Origin: Chelativorans petroleitrophicus
Lineage (GTDB): Bacteria; Pseudomonadota; Alphaproteobacteria; Rhizobiales; Rhizobiaceae
DNA length: 64,000 bases
Reading direction: 5' to 3'
Assembly: GCF_025398195.1 (NCBI RefSeq)
Contig: NZ_JAODNV010000012.1
Coordinates: 1-64,000 of the forward strand
Positions 37,695 to 56,289 of the stretch are shown in pieces; within the stretch, counting starts at the first letter, position 1; each line of letters starts with the position of its first letter. Made by a program: the position numbers and the translations under genes. The notes below the pieces were generated by a model. The model was given only the letters and a program-made list of their open reading frames with translations. It had not been told where the DNA came from and made no database searches.

Positions 37695-37735
37695 GGGGGG
37701 AAAGCCTGTAACCGCTTTTCCCGGATTTGCGCTAG
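37695..37735. repeat. Copy C of a 40-base gene-end repeat
   Basis: Third member of the family at 28361 and 32943, sharing AACCGCTTTTC and TTGCGCTAG. It overlaps the stop codon of nadK. Confidence 0.5.
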
Positions 37736-38508
37736 TAACGGAATTGTTCCGCAAGAATCCTTTCATCCCAGGAATGGCTGGCGTCGAAGAGGATCGTCGC
37801 CGTCAGATCGCGCGATTCGCGCACCTGAACCCTTGTGACCGACTTGATTTCCGTGTGGTCGGCCACGGCGTTCACGGGCCGCTTGTCGGCCTCAAGGATG
37901 ACGAGCTCCACCGTCGACCGGTTGGGCAGGAGCGCGCCGCGCCAGCGCCGCGGGCGGAACGGACTTACCGGCGTGAGCGCCAGGAGCGGCGCGTCCAGCG
38001 GAAGGATCGGCCCGTGCGCCGAGAGGTTGTAGGCGGTGGAGCCAGCGGGCGTCGCCACCATAACGCCGTCGCAGATCAGTTCCTCCAACCGGACCTTGCC
38101 ATCGATGGCGATTCGGATCTTGGCCGCCTGATAGGACTGGCGCAGGAGGGAGACCTCGTTGATGGCGAGCGCCTTGCTCGTCCTGCCGGAAGCGTCCGTC
38201 GCTTCCATCTCCAGCGGGCGGATGGTCTCCGGAATGGCCTCCGCGACGCGGCGGCGAAGGTCCTGTTCGTGATACTCGTTCATCAGGAACCCGACCGTGC
38301 CGCGATTCATGCCGTAGATCTTCTTGCCTGTGCCCATGGTGGCGTGGAGGGTCTGCAGCATGAAGCCGTCGCCGCCGAGCGCGACGATCACATCCGCGTC
38401 CTCCGGCCGCTCCTGGCCATAGAGCGCGGAAAGCCGGGCGGCAGCATTGCGGGCATCCTCCGTGTCCGCCGAGACGAAGGCGAGGGCGAGCGAGGACGGC
38501 TTGTTCAT
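37732..38508 (-). CDS. nadK: NAD kinase
   Basis: NadK phosphorylates NAD to NADP using ATP or polyphosphate. The GGDG motif is [16 protein letters not shown], followed by [38 protein letters not shown] (diphosphate-binding and substrate loop) and [12 protein letters not shown] at the end. About 258 residues, normal length. The ATG at 38508 is taken; longer in-frame sequence upstream is the tRNA-Thr gene read in reverse. Confidence 0.96.
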   Translation of the reverse strand: MNKPSSLALAFVSADTEDARNAAARLSALYGQERPEDADVIVALGGDGFMLQTLHATMGTGKKIYGMNRGTVGFLMNEYHEQDLRRRVAEAIPETIRPLEMEATDASGRTSKALAINEVSLLRQSYQAAKIRIAIDGKVRLEELICDGVMVATPAGSTAYNLSAHGPILPLDAPLLALTPVSPFRPRRWRGALLPNRSTVELVILEADKRPVNAVADHTEIKSVTRVQVRESRDLTATILFDASHSWDERILAEQFRY

Positions 38509-38573
38509 GTCGGGCTGGCGGTTCGGTTTCGCGGATGCCAACCGGTAGCATGCAGATGCGAATCTGCAAAGCG

Positions 38574-38649
<76 letters not shown>

Positions 38650-38856
38650 ATGGCCAGCACGCGATAGCACAATCGCCAGCCAAGTAAAACGCCTTCGCGA
38701 AGATGGGGCCTGTTCAAATCTCGATCAATCCCAGAGGGGCAGGTTTAATGAATTCAGGGGTGGAATCATGCCGGCCGCCGCGCTGTCTCTGGGGCAAATA
38801 TTTCTGACAGGCGGCTCGGCACCGGCAGGCGTCTGGGCCGGCCATGTGAGCCGCCT

Positions 38857-39699
38857 TCAGGGCTGCCCCGAGCCATCGAGGAAGCGGCGGGCCACGTAGA
38901 GCGCCACGGCCGCCGCGTTGGACACATTGAGGGAGCGGATGGCGCCGGGCATGTCGAGCTGGGCCAGCATGCGCACGGTCTGGCGTGTCTTCTGCCTGAG
39001 GCCCTTGCCCTCCGCGCCGAGGACCAAAGCGAGCCTGCGGCCCTCCAGCGCCCGCTCCAGCGGCTGCCCCGCCTCCGAATCGAGGCCTACGGTGTGGAAA
39101 CCCGCGGCATGGAGGTCGGAAAGCGCGTCGGCCAGATTGCGCACCACGATGTGGTTGATGTGTTCGAGCGCGCCGGAGGCCGCCTTGGCGAGCACGCCTG
39201 ATTCGGCTGGGCTGTGGCGCGCCGTCGTCACCAGCGCCTCGGCGCCGAAGGCGACCGCTGAGCGCATGATGGCGCCGACATTGTGCGGGTCGGTCACCTG
39301 GTCGAGTACCAGAACGAGCGCGGCCTCCCCAAGCGCCGAAAGCGGCTTTGCGGCAAGGGCATCCGCTTCGATGAGGACGCCCTGATGGACCGCGTCGGAG
39401 CCGGTTAGCATGTCGATGGCGCGCGGCTCGACCAGTTCGGCCGGGAAGGGCAGGGCGGCAAGATCGTCGAGCTCAAGCCGGCCGGCGGCGTTGCGGGTCA
39501 CCAGCATGCGGTGGATGCGGCGCGCAGGATTGTCGAGCGCCGCGCGGACCGTGTGCAGCCCGTAAAGGCGGACCACGCCTTCCGGCGGCGGCGCGCCGGG
39601 GTCCGTGGACCGCGCACTGCCCGTGCCGCGGCGATGCGCGCGCCGCAGCCGCGCGTAGTGACGGTCCTGGGGCGTTCCGTTCTTTCTGGCTTTGCTCAT
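38857..39699 (-). CDS. rlmB: 23S rRNA (guanosine-2'-O-)-methyltransferase RlmB
   Basis: A 280-residue SpoU-class methyltransferase. The N-terminal RNA-binding domain (VRLYGLHTVRAALDNPARRI) is followed by the knotted catalytic domain with motif 1 LVLDQVTDPHNVGAIMRSA, motif 2 LVLGAEGKGLRQKT and motif 3 IRSLNVSNAAAVALYVA. It methylates a conserved guanosine in the peptidyl-transferase region (G2251 in E. coli). The basic N-terminus (SKARKNGTPQDRHYARLRRA) is common in alphaproteobacterial members. Confidence 0.94.
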   Translation of the reverse strand: MSKARKNGTPQDRHYARLRRAHRRGTGSARSTDPGAPPPEGVVRLYGLHTVRAALDNPARRIHRMLVTRNAAGRLELDDLAALPFPAELVEPRAIDMLTGSDAVHQGVLIEADALAAKPLSALGEAALVLVLDQVTDPHNVGAIMRSAVAFGAEALVTTARHSPAESGVLAKAASGALEHINHIVVRNLADALSDLHAAGFHTVGLDSEAGQPLERALEGRRLALVLGAEGKGLRQKTRQTVRMLAQLDMPGAIRSLNVSNAAAVALYVARRFLDGSGQP

Positions 39700-39836
39700 G
39701 GCATCCCTATAGCCGACGCGGGGCGGCGCGCCCATGGCCCCCGGGGCTCAAGTGTGATTTTCTTGTGCGAGGCCACACATGATGTTGACACTCGCCGATG
39801 AGGTCGCCATAAGGCGCATCGCAGTGCGGTGCCCTG

Positions 39837-39867
39837 TTGACCGGGGCGGCTGCATTTCCCAGATAAT
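39837..39867 (+). promoter_or_regulatory. Candidate promoter of the tRNA-Tyr / tRNA-Gly cluster
   Basis: TTGACC, about 18 bases, GATAAT lies immediately upstream of tRNA-Tyr, with a predicted start about 17 bases before the mature 5' end. A second match, TTGACA-N17-CATAAG, lies at 39785-39813. Confidence 0.55.
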
Positions 39868-39890
39868 GGCTGCCGTAAAGGTGGCCGTTC

Positions 39891-39975
39891 GGAGGGGTGT
39901 CCGAGTGGTTAAAGGAGACGGACTGTAAATCCGTTGGCTTCGCCTACGCTGGTTCGAATCCAGCCCCCTCCACCA
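39891..39975 (+). tRNA. tRNA-Tyr (anticodon GUA)
   Basis: An 85-base class II tRNA with a long variable arm and an encoded CCA. Acceptor pairs GGAGGGG with CCCCTCC. The anticodon loop CTGTAAA gives GUA. The T-arm is CTGGTTCGAATCCAG. Its G34 is a substrate for the queuosine enzymes encoded at 15232-17438. Confidence 0.97.
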
Positions 39976-40056
39976 CCGTTCGCCCGTCCGGGACCTTCCT
40001 CAAGGCCCGAACGGAAAGCGCTCCGCGCCCGCCAGCGAGGGGCGTGCGTAAGGTGA

Positions 40057-40130
40057 GCGGGTATAGCTCAATGGTAGAGCAGCAGCCTTCCAAGCTGAAT
40101 ATGCGGGTTCGATTCCCGCTACCCGCTCCA
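40057..40130 (+). tRNA. tRNA-Gly (anticodon UCC)
   Basis: A 74-base tRNA with an encoded CCA. Acceptor pairs GCGGGTA with TACCCGC. The anticodon loop CTTCCAA gives UCC. The T-arm GCGGGTTCGATTCCCGC is canonical. It follows tRNA-Tyr by 81 bases, as in the tyrU-glyT order before tufB in other Proteobacteria. Confidence 0.97.
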
Positions 40131-40181
40131 TCTGCCGTTTGTGCGCTTTCCTGAAGTTCTTTCGCGCTGGCTTATTTCATG

Positions 40182-40409
40182 TCACGGGTGGTTATGGCCG
40201 TAATGAGGGTGTGCGGGCCCGCGTCCATACCTGTCCGAGACAAGGCCGTTCTCGCCCGCCGGCACGGCCTGGCCGATGAAATAGCCCGACGTTCCGCCGA
40301 ACAGGAGCCCGGCCACAAGCGGGGTCCAGACCCAATGGATGTGAACGCCGCTCCTTGCGGGGGCGGGTTTCTGGCTCGTCTGCCTTTGCGGGGGCTTCTT
40401 GCGGGACAT
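40182..40409 (-). CDS. Small membrane protein, 75 residues
   Basis: A short protein with a basic N-terminus (MSRKKPPQRQTSQKPAPARS), one membrane helix (WTPLVAGLLFGGTSGYFIGQA) and a His/Gly-rich tail (GRGPAHPHYGHNHP). AAGGA before the ATG supports translation. No known family. It lies on the strand opposite the tRNAs and tuf. Confidence 0.65.
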   Translation of the reverse strand: MSRKKPPQRQTSQKPAPARSGVHIHWVWTPLVAGLLFGGTSGYFIGQAVPAGENGLVSDRYGRGPAHPHYGHNHP

Positions 40410-40632
40410 GGAGCGTCCTTGAGGAAGTGGCGTTTCGATTCCTTGCTCTTGCAGAATGATGCGCGGTATTCTCGATGTAAAGAAGACGGGTCACGGGTGC
40501 CGGCGGTGGCCGTTTGGCCTGTGGATTGGCCGGATGTGGCATTCTCCGGCCGTAAAGGGCTTGTATTTTTCAGGCTTTGTCGCTAATCGCCCCGCAACCC
40601 GAAACCAACCAAGCCGCCCAGGGAAGTTTGAG

Positions 40633-41808
<1,176 letters not shown>

Positions 41809-41831
41809 CAAGGCCGTACGCACTCGGCACC

Positions 41832-41854
41832 GCGGCGCGCTTCACGCGCGCCGC
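41832..41854 (+). terminator. Hairpin after tuf
   Basis: A nine-base GCGGCGCGC/GCGCGCCGC stem with a five-base loop lies 24 bases after the tuf stop. There is no T run, so it may be a weak terminator or an RNA-stabilising hairpin. Confidence 0.5.
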
Positions 41855-41923
41855 AACCGTCTGGCGCAGCGGCGAATATTGCTTATATGGGTTGCGGGGC
41901 GCTGCGGACTCGAAGCAACGGGC

Positions 41924-41952
41924 TTGAAGCATCGCCGTTCAGGCTCTAGAAG
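41924..41952 (+). promoter_or_regulatory. Candidate tRNA-Trp promoter
   Basis: TTGAAG, 17 bases, TAGAAG ends 24 bases before the mature tRNA-Trp. It is a plausible sigma-70-type promoter for the tRNA-Trp-secE-nusG transcript. Confidence 0.5.
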
Positions 41953-41976
41953 CATCGGGCAGCAGAGCGCTGCGAT

Positions 41977-42052
<76 letters not shown>

Positions 42053-42312
42053 TCCTCCCGGATGCCGGGCGAATGGATGCGAAACCCACTTGCGCCCCAG
42101 GGCAAGAGCAATTATGTAGTGAGCCAAGACAGACGGTGCGTGGAGCCGGCGAAGGGCTTTACGCGCCTTTGTTGCGTGTGCGGCGTAGCCGTAGGCACAA
42201 AGGCCGTGTGTGCGTTGGGTATGTGGCGGCTGCAGCAGTTCGTCGCGGTTCGACGGCCGGCGTGACTCAGAGGTTCCGGAGTTTCCGGGCGTTTCAAGAA
42301 CAAGAGCGGTAG

Positions 42313-42516
42313 ATGGCCTCCAAGACCACGAATCCCTTTACATTTCTTCAGCAGGTGCGGTCCGAAACCGCGAAGGTGACGTGGCCTTCGCGGCGGGAGA
42401 CCATGATTTCGACGGTGATGGTGCTTGTGTTCGCTTGCCTGGCTGCGCTCTTCTTCTTTGCCGCCGATCAGATCATGGCGTGGGCGATCGAGCTGATCCT
42501 CGGGATCGGCGTGTGA
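42313..42516 (+). CDS. secE: Preprotein translocase subunit SecE
   Basis: A 67-residue subunit of the SecYEG channel. It has the amphipathic FLQQVRSETAKVTWPSRRET motif and a single membrane helix (TVMVLVFACLAALFFFAADQ). This is the short one-helix form typical of bacteria other than enterics. It is followed 29 bases later by nusG. The 260 bases between tRNA-Trp and secE hold no recognisable gene. Confidence 0.96.
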   Translation: MASKTTNPFTFLQQVRSETAKVTWPSRRETMISTVMVLVFACLAALFFFAADQIMAWAIELILGIGV

Positions 42517-42545
42517 AGTCGGCGGTAAAGGGAGACCATTTTAAG

Positions 42546-43073
42546 ATGACTGCGCGGTGGTACATCGTCCACGCCTATTCGAATTTCGAGAAGAAGGTTG
42601 CCGAATCGATCGAGGAGCAGGCGCGCCAGAAGGGCTTGAGTCACCTGATCGAGCATGTCGTTGTGCCGACTGAGAAGGTCGTCGAGGTCCGGCGCGGCCG
42701 CAAGGTGGATGCTGAACGCAAGTTCTTTCCGGGATATGTGCTGGTCAAGGCCGAACTGACGGATGCGGTGTTCAGCCTGATCAAGAACACGCCTAAGGTG
42801 ACTGGCTTTCTGGGCGACTCCCGGCCCGTCCCGATCACGGAAGCCGAGGCGCAGCGCATTCTGACCCAGGTGCAGGAGGGCGTGGACCGGCCGAAGCCTT
42901 CCGTCACCTTCGAGATCGGCGAGCAGGTGCGCGTCTCCGACGGACCCTTCGCATCCTTCAATGGCTATGTGCAGGAAGTGGACGAGGAGCGCTCGCGGCT
43001 CAAAGTCGAGGTTTCGATCTTCGGGCGTGCCGTGCCCGTCGATCTGGAGTTCGGTCAGGTCGAGAAGACCTGA
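42546..43073 (+). CDS. nusG: Transcription termination/antitermination factor NusG
   Basis: NusG binds RNA polymerase and links it to Rho and ribosomes. The N-terminal domain starts MTARWYIVHAYSNFEKKVAE, with RKFFPGYVLVKAELTD. The C-terminal KOW domain is GEQVRVSDGPFASFNGYVQE. About 175 residues. The ATG at 42546 has an AAGG-like purine-rich region upstream; in-frame sequence further upstream is the secE region in another frame. Confidence 0.97.
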   Translation: MTARWYIVHAYSNFEKKVAESIEEQARQKGLSHLIEHVVVPTEKVVEVRRGRKVDAERKFFPGYVLVKAELTDAVFSLIKNTPKVTGFLGDSRPVPITEAEAQRILTQVQEGVDRPKPSVTFEIGEQVRVSDGPFASFNGYVQEVDEERSRLKVEVSIFGRAVPVDLEFGQVEKT

Positions 43074-43210
43074 CCGGCGGCTCCGGTTTTCCGGAGCGGA
43101 AGGGTGGAAGGAACCGGGCGCTGAGCCGGCGCCCAAGCGTTCCGCACCACCAGACTGCAACCGCCGGCTCTTCAGACGAGAGCTGGCTTGGACAACAAGG
43201 CAGATGAGAT

Positions 43211-43639
43211 ATGGCTAAGAAAGTTGCAGGCCAGCTCAAGCTTCAGGTTCCCGCGGGGTCGGCGACGCCGTCGCCGCCGATCGGACCTGCGCTTGGTCAG
43301 CGCGGCATAAACATCATGGAGTTCTGCAAGGCGTTCAACGCGCAGAGCCAGGACATGGAGAAGGGCGCGCCCATCCCGGTGGTCATCACCTACTACCAGG
43401 ACAAGTCCTTCACCTTCACCATGAAGACACCGCCGGTGAGCTACTTCCTGAAGAAGGAAGCGAAGATCACCTCGGGCGCGAAGGAGCCGGGCAAGCAGAC
43501 GGTCGGCCAGATCTCCCGCGACAAGGTGCGGCAGATCGCCGAGGCGAAGATGAAGGATCTGAACGCGTACGACATCGAAGCGGCCGTGCGCATGGTCGAG
43601 GGCTCGGCCCGTTCCATGGGCCTTGAAGTGGTGGGCTGA
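43211..43639 (+). CDS. rplK: 50S ribosomal protein L11
   Basis: A 142-residue L11 with [20 protein letters not shown] at the N-terminus and [20 protein letters not shown] in the RNA-binding domain. L11 binds the GTPase-associated centre of 23S rRNA and is needed for RelA activation on ribosomes. It lies four bases before rplA. Confidence 0.98.
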   Translation: MAKKVAGQLKLQVPAGSATPSPPIGPALGQRGINIMEFCKAFNAQSQDMEKGAPIPVVITYYQDKSFTFTMKTPPVSYFLKKEAKITSGAKEPGKQTVGQISRDKVRQIAEAKMKDLNAYDIEAAVRMVEGSARSMGLEVVG

Positions 43640-43643
43640 CGAG

Positions 43644-44345
<702 letters not shown>

Positions 44346-44696
44346 ACGAATTGCGGGAAGGCGCGTCCTTCCCGAACCCCGTCCGGGCCGGCAACGGCCC
44401 GGAGCCGGAGGGAGACCTCCGGACATCCTGTCCGAGATTGCAGGCGGCTTGCCTTAATTCCTGATGGGGCCTGCATGAGACGGGTGAACTGGACATGACG
44501 CTGGGACAGGCTCCTGGCCGTGGAAGGTTCGAACCGTGTTGGCCTTTTGTCCGAGGCTGGCCTTTGTGCCGGCAAGGCGAAAGGGGACAGGATCCTCGAG
44601 CGTCGTTCGGGTGATCCTTAACCGGAAAGCCCGATCGGCAAAAGGCAACCCGGCGGCAATCCCCAGAAAGGGTGCGTCGCCAACTGGAGAAAGGCT
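44346..44696 (+). promoter_or_regulatory. rplJ leader with three hairpins (candidate L10 leader)
   Basis: A 351-base untranslated region separates rplA and rplJ. Three consecutive hairpins are clear: CGGGAAGG/CCTTCCCG at 44354-44374, TCCGGGCC/GGCCCGGA at 44382-44403 and CCGGAGG/CCTCCGG at 44405-44422. In many bacteria the L10-L12 complex binds such a leader to repress rplJ-rplL. No gene is visible. The actual binding site and any promoter here cannot be fixed from sequence alone. Confidence 0.5.
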
Positions 44697-45215
44697 GTGG
44701 ACAGAGCGGAGAAACGCGAGTTTGTCGCGAGCCTGAACAAGGTGTTTGAAAGCACCGGTTCGGTGGTCGTGGCGCACTATTCCGGCCTGACGGTCGCGCA
44801 GTTGAACGACCTGAGGTCGAAGATGCGCGCGGCCGGCGGCACGGTCAAGGTCGCGAAGAACCGCCTCGCCAAGATCGCTCTTCAGGGTACGAAGTCCGAA
44901 GGCATTCAGGCCCTCTTCGAGGGACAGACCCTGATTGCCTACTCGGATGATCCGGTCGCGGCTCCCAAGGTCGCCAACGACTTCGCCAAGACGAATGAGA
45001 AGCTGATCATTCTCGGCGGAGCGATGGGCGAGACCACGCTCGACGCGGACGGTGTGAAGGCGCTTGCCGCGCTGCCGTCGCTCGACGAGCTGAGGGCCAA
45101 GATCGTCGGCATGATCAACACGCCGGCAACCCGGATCGCCCAGGTCGTCAATGCGCCGGCAGGCCAGCTTGCCCGCGTTTTTGGCGCCTATGCCCGGAAG
45201 GACGAGGCGGCGTGA
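44697..45215 (+). CDS. rplJ: 50S ribosomal protein L10
   Basis: A 172-residue L10, the base of the L7/L12 stalk. Conserved parts are [40 protein letters not shown] and [13 protein letters not shown]. It starts at a GTG with AAGG three bases and GGAG eight bases upstream. It lies 51 bases before rplL. Confidence 0.97.
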   Translation: MDRAEKREFVASLNKVFESTGSVVVAHYSGLTVAQLNDLRSKMRAAGGTVKVAKNRLAKIALQGTKSEGIQALFEGQTLIAYSDDPVAAPKVANDFAKTNEKLIILGGAMGETTLDADGVKALAALPSLDELRAKIVGMINTPATRIAQVVNAPAGQLARVFGAYARKDEAA

Positions 45216-45266
45216 GGCCGTTCCTGAGACACAAACACAGTTCGAACTTTCTGAAGGAAATGAACA

Positions 45267-45647
45267 ATGGCTGATCTTGCGAAGATCGTGGAAGACCTTT
45301 CGAACCTGACCGTGCTTGAGGCGGCAGAGCTTTCGAAGATGCTTGAAGAGAAGTGGGGCGTCTCGGCGGCTGCTCCTGTGGCGGTTGCGGCGGTAGCCGG
45401 CGGTGCTGCGGCTCCGGCTGCGGCGGCTGAGGAGAAGACCGAGTTCGACGTCATCCTGGCCGATGCCGGCGCCCAGAAGATCAACGTGATCAAGGAAGTG
45501 CGCGCCATCACGGGCCTGGGCCTGAAGGAGGCCAAGGATCTGGTCGAGTCCGCGCCCAAGCCGGTGAAGGAAGGCGTGGCGAAGGACGAAGCCGAGAAGA
45601 TCAAGGCGCAGCTCGAGGGAGCCGGCGCCAAGGTCGAGCTGAAGTAA
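45267..45647 (+). CDS. rplL: 50S ribosomal protein L7/L12
   Basis: A 126-residue L7/L12. The dimerisation domain ([20 protein letters not shown]), the Ala-rich hinge and the factor-binding domain ([40 protein letters not shown]) are all present. It recruits translation GTPases. A strong ribosome binding site (GAAGGAAATGAAC) precedes the ATG. Confidence 0.98.
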   Translation: MADLAKIVEDLSNLTVLEAAELSKMLEEKWGVSAAAPVAVAAVAGGAAAPAAAAEEKTEFDVILADAGAQKINVIKEVRAITGLGLKEAKDLVESAPKPVKEGVAKDEAEKIKAQLEGAGAKVELK

Positions 45648-45658
45648 TTTTAGCCGCC

Positions 45659-45684
45659 GGTCCGCGGGCACATGCCCGCGGACC
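45659..45684 (+). other. Strong hairpin between rplL and rpoB
   Basis: A perfect ten-base stem GGTCCGCGGG/CCCGCGGACC with a six-base loop lies 11 bases after rplL. There is no T run. In enterics the rplL-rpoB gap contains an attenuator and an RNase III site; this hairpin may play a similar part. Confidence 0.6.
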
Positions 45685-45836
45685 GAAGCGGCCCCGAAGA
45701 CGCGAAAACCTTTTTCCTGAAGGCCGGAAAGGCGGCTTTCAGGAAACGGGTTTTCATCCGTTTGGATTGGCCGTCTCTCTGACCGGGTTCGGAAGACGGC
45801 TCGTATTGGCAGGCAAGCGGCAGGCAAGGAGCGACG

Positions 45837-49976
<4,140 letters not shown>

Positions 49977-49991
49977 CCAAGATGCGATACC

Positions 49992-50019
49992 GGCGCGCCG
50001 CGGCCTTTTGCGGCGCGCC
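49992..50019 (+). other. Hairpin between rpoB and rpoC
   Basis: A ten-base GC-rich stem GGCGCGCCGC/GCGGCGCGCC with a GGCCTTTT loop sits in the 143-base gap. No T run follows, so it more likely affects RNA stability or translation than termination. Confidence 0.5.
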
Positions 50020-50119
50020 GTGACAGCGGTGCGGCGACGAACGAGCGAGGCGGTGTCGCCGAATGCCCGCCAGGAACAAGAAGATTTAAGGGACCTCACG
50101 TCCCGCAAAGGAGATCGGC

Positions 50120-54319
<4,200 letters not shown>

Positions 54320-54346
54320 TCAGGCCGGAAAATCGTCCATCCACGA

Positions 54347-54377
54347 GCCGCCCCGTACACTCGGGGCGGCTTTTTTT
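54347..54377 (+). terminator. Intrinsic terminator of rpoBC
   Basis: A nine-base stem GCCGCCCCG/CGGGGCGGC with a six-base loop is followed by seven T. It lies 28 bases after the rpoC stop. Confidence 0.93.
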
Positions 54378-54547
54378 ATAGGCCGTGTCTTTGCTCTGTG
54401 GTGCGGCGGCTTGAGGGGATCAGGTGCGCTTCGCGCCAAGCGGCGGGACAGGAAACAGAATGGCTTCAACAGAGCCGCGAAAGGCACTAACACAGGCCAG
54501 CGTCCAGGAAGCCATTTTGGAAGGAAAGGCCGCGAGCATTGCTTGAC

Positions 54548-55426
54548 ATGGAGATACGGCCGGAGGCCGATGACGCCGGAGGCAATGGGGAATGCCATCC
54601 GCTTTTTGCGGAAGCGCCTTCCTCAGTGGAGTTCAACAAGCTGAGGAAGCGCCTCCTGCGACACGTGCGGCAGGCGATAGCCGATTTCGCGATGGTGACG
54701 CCGGGCGAGCGCTGGCTCGTCGCCCTGTCAGGGGGGAAGGATTCCTATGGCCTTCTGGCCATCCTACTCGATCTCAAATGGCGCGGTCTTCTGCCGGTCG
54801 AGCTTCTTGCCTGCAATCTCGATCAGGGCCAGCCGAACTTTCCCAAGCACGTGCTGCCGGAATATCTGACGCGCATCGGCGTGTCGCACCGCATCGAATA
54901 TCAGGACACCTATTCGATCGTGACGGACAAAATCCCGGAAAGCCGCACTTATTGCTCGCTCTGCTCGCGCCTGCGGCGCGGCCATCTCTACCGCATCGCG
55001 CGGGAAGAGGGTTGTTCGGCCCTGGTGCTCGGCCATCATCGCGAGGACATTCTCGAAACCTTCTTCATGAACCTGTTTCACGGTGGACGGCTTGCGGCCA
55101 TGCCGCCGAAACTCGTGAATGACGAGGGCGACGTGATGGTTCTGCGCCCGCTGGCCTATTGCGCGGAGGCCGATCTGGAAAAATTCGCAGAGGCCATGCG
55201 CTTCCCCATCATCCCGTGCGATCTGTGCGGCAGCCAGGACGGGCTGCAGCGCGGAGCCATGAAGGCGATGCTCGCCGACATCGAGCGACGGATGCCGGGC
55301 CGCAAGGACACGATGATCCGGGCGCTTGCGAATGTGCGCCCGTCACATCTGCTCGACCGCAAGCTGTTCGACTTCGCGAACCTTGCCCTTTCCCACCATC
55401 AGGAGACGCACACGGATGCGCTTTGA
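54548..55426 (+). CDS. ttcA: tRNA 2-thiocytidine(32) synthetase TtcA
   Basis: TtcA thiolates cytidine 32 in certain tRNAs using ATP and a 4Fe-4S cluster. The PP-loop SGGKDS is at residues 61-66. The two cluster pairs are [13 protein letters not shown] and [10 protein letters not shown], and [20 protein letters not shown] is conserved. About 292 residues. The ATG at 54548 is taken; a TTG three codons earlier is also possible. The N-terminal 25 residues are poorly conserved. Confidence 0.95.
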   Translation: MEIRPEADDAGGNGECHPLFAEAPSSVEFNKLRKRLLRHVRQAIADFAMVTPGERWLVALSGGKDSYGLLAILLDLKWRGLLPVELLACNLDQGQPNFPKHVLPEYLTRIGVSHRIEYQDTYSIVTDKIPESRTYCSLCSRLRRGHLYRIAREEGCSALVLGHHREDILETFFMNLFHGGRLAAMPPKLVNDEGDVMVLRPLAYCAEADLEKFAEAMRFPIIPCDLCGSQDGLQRGAMKAMLADIERRMPGRKDTMIRALANVRPSHLLDRKLFDFANLALSHHQETHTDAL

Positions 55427-56243
55427 CGACAATGAAATCGAGTGGCTCGCCGACCTGCTGGCGCGGGCCGCCGAAGCCGAGATCATGCCCCGCTTCCGCC
55501 GGCTTGGAGACGATGCGGTACGGGAGAAGTCCTCGCCAGTCGATCTGGTGACCGAAGCGGATATCAATGCGGAACGGGCGATCACGAAGGAGCTGAAGGC
55601 GCACTATCCCGATGCGCTCGTGGTGGGGGAGGAGGCCTGCGCGGAAGATCCCTCTCTTCTCCCGGCGCTGGACGATGCGGGGCTCGCCTTCACCGTGGAC
55701 CCCGTTGACGGCACCTTCAATTTCGCCTCCGGCGTGCCGCTGTTCGGCGTCATGCTGAGCGTGGTTTCGGAGGGCGAGGTGGTGGCCGGGATCATTCACG
55801 ATCCCGTCGGGGGCGGCTGGCTGATCGGCGCGAAGGGGGCGGGCAGCCATATTCGCGCGCCGGACGGAGGTTTGAGCAGGGTGCGCGTCGCCCCGCCTGC
55901 CGCGGTGTCGGAGATGAGCGGTTCGATCTCCTGGCAATTCATGGCCGAGCCTGAGCGTTCAGTGCTGGCACGCAATCATGCCAAGTGCCGCGCAGCCATC
56001 GGCTACCGCTGTGCCGCGCACGAATATCGGCTGATCGCCACGGGCCACGCCCATTTCGCCGTATACTCCAAGCTGATGCCGTGGGATCATCTTCCCGGCA
56101 CACTCATTCATCGCGAGGCGGGCGGATATGTCGCCCGTTTCGACGGCAGCGCATACGAGCCGCAGCACAGGGAAGGGGGCCTGCTGGTCGCGCCGGACAA
56201 GGAGAGCTGGCAGGCGCTGCGGGCGGAACTCTGGGCCCGCTGA
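55416..56243 (+). CDS. Inositol monophosphatase family protein
   Basis: A 275-residue metal-dependent phosphatase of the IMPase fold. Metal-site motifs are [21 protein letters not shown] and the C-terminal [16 protein letters not shown] (W-D form). Family members hydrolyse inositol phosphates, histidinol phosphate or 3'-phosphoadenosine phosphate, and the sequence does not decide which. It overlaps ttcA by 11 bases and has AGGAG upstream, so the two genes are coupled. Confidence 0.92.
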   Translation: MRFDDNEIEWLADLLARAAEAEIMPRFRRLGDDAVREKSSPVDLVTEADINAERAITKELKAHYPDALVVGEEACAEDPSLLPALDDAGLAFTVDPVDGTFNFASGVPLFGVMLSVVSEGEVVAGIIHDPVGGGWLIGAKGAGSHIRAPDGGLSRVRVAPPAAVSEMSGSISWQFMAEPERSVLARNHAKCRAAIGYRCAAHEYRLIATGHAHFAVYSKLMPWDHLPGTLIHREAGGYVARFDGSAYEPQHREGGLLVAPDKESWQALRAELWAR

Positions 56244-56249
56244 CGGAAC

Positions 56250-56279
56250 GGCCCGGAGGCGTTTGACAGCCTCCGGGCC
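56250..56279. terminator. Hairpin between convergent genes
   Basis: An 11-base perfect stem GGCCCGGAGGC/GCCTCCGGGCC with an eight-base loop sits between the phosphatase gene and the convergent MFS gene. It lacks a T run on either side but is well placed to end both transcripts. Confidence 0.6.
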
Positions 56280-56289
56280 GATGGCCTCT

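Noticed and set aside
42062-42265. Short open frame between tRNA-Trp and secE
   Set aside because: No ribosome binding site or recognisable sequence; overlaps other open frames on both strands.
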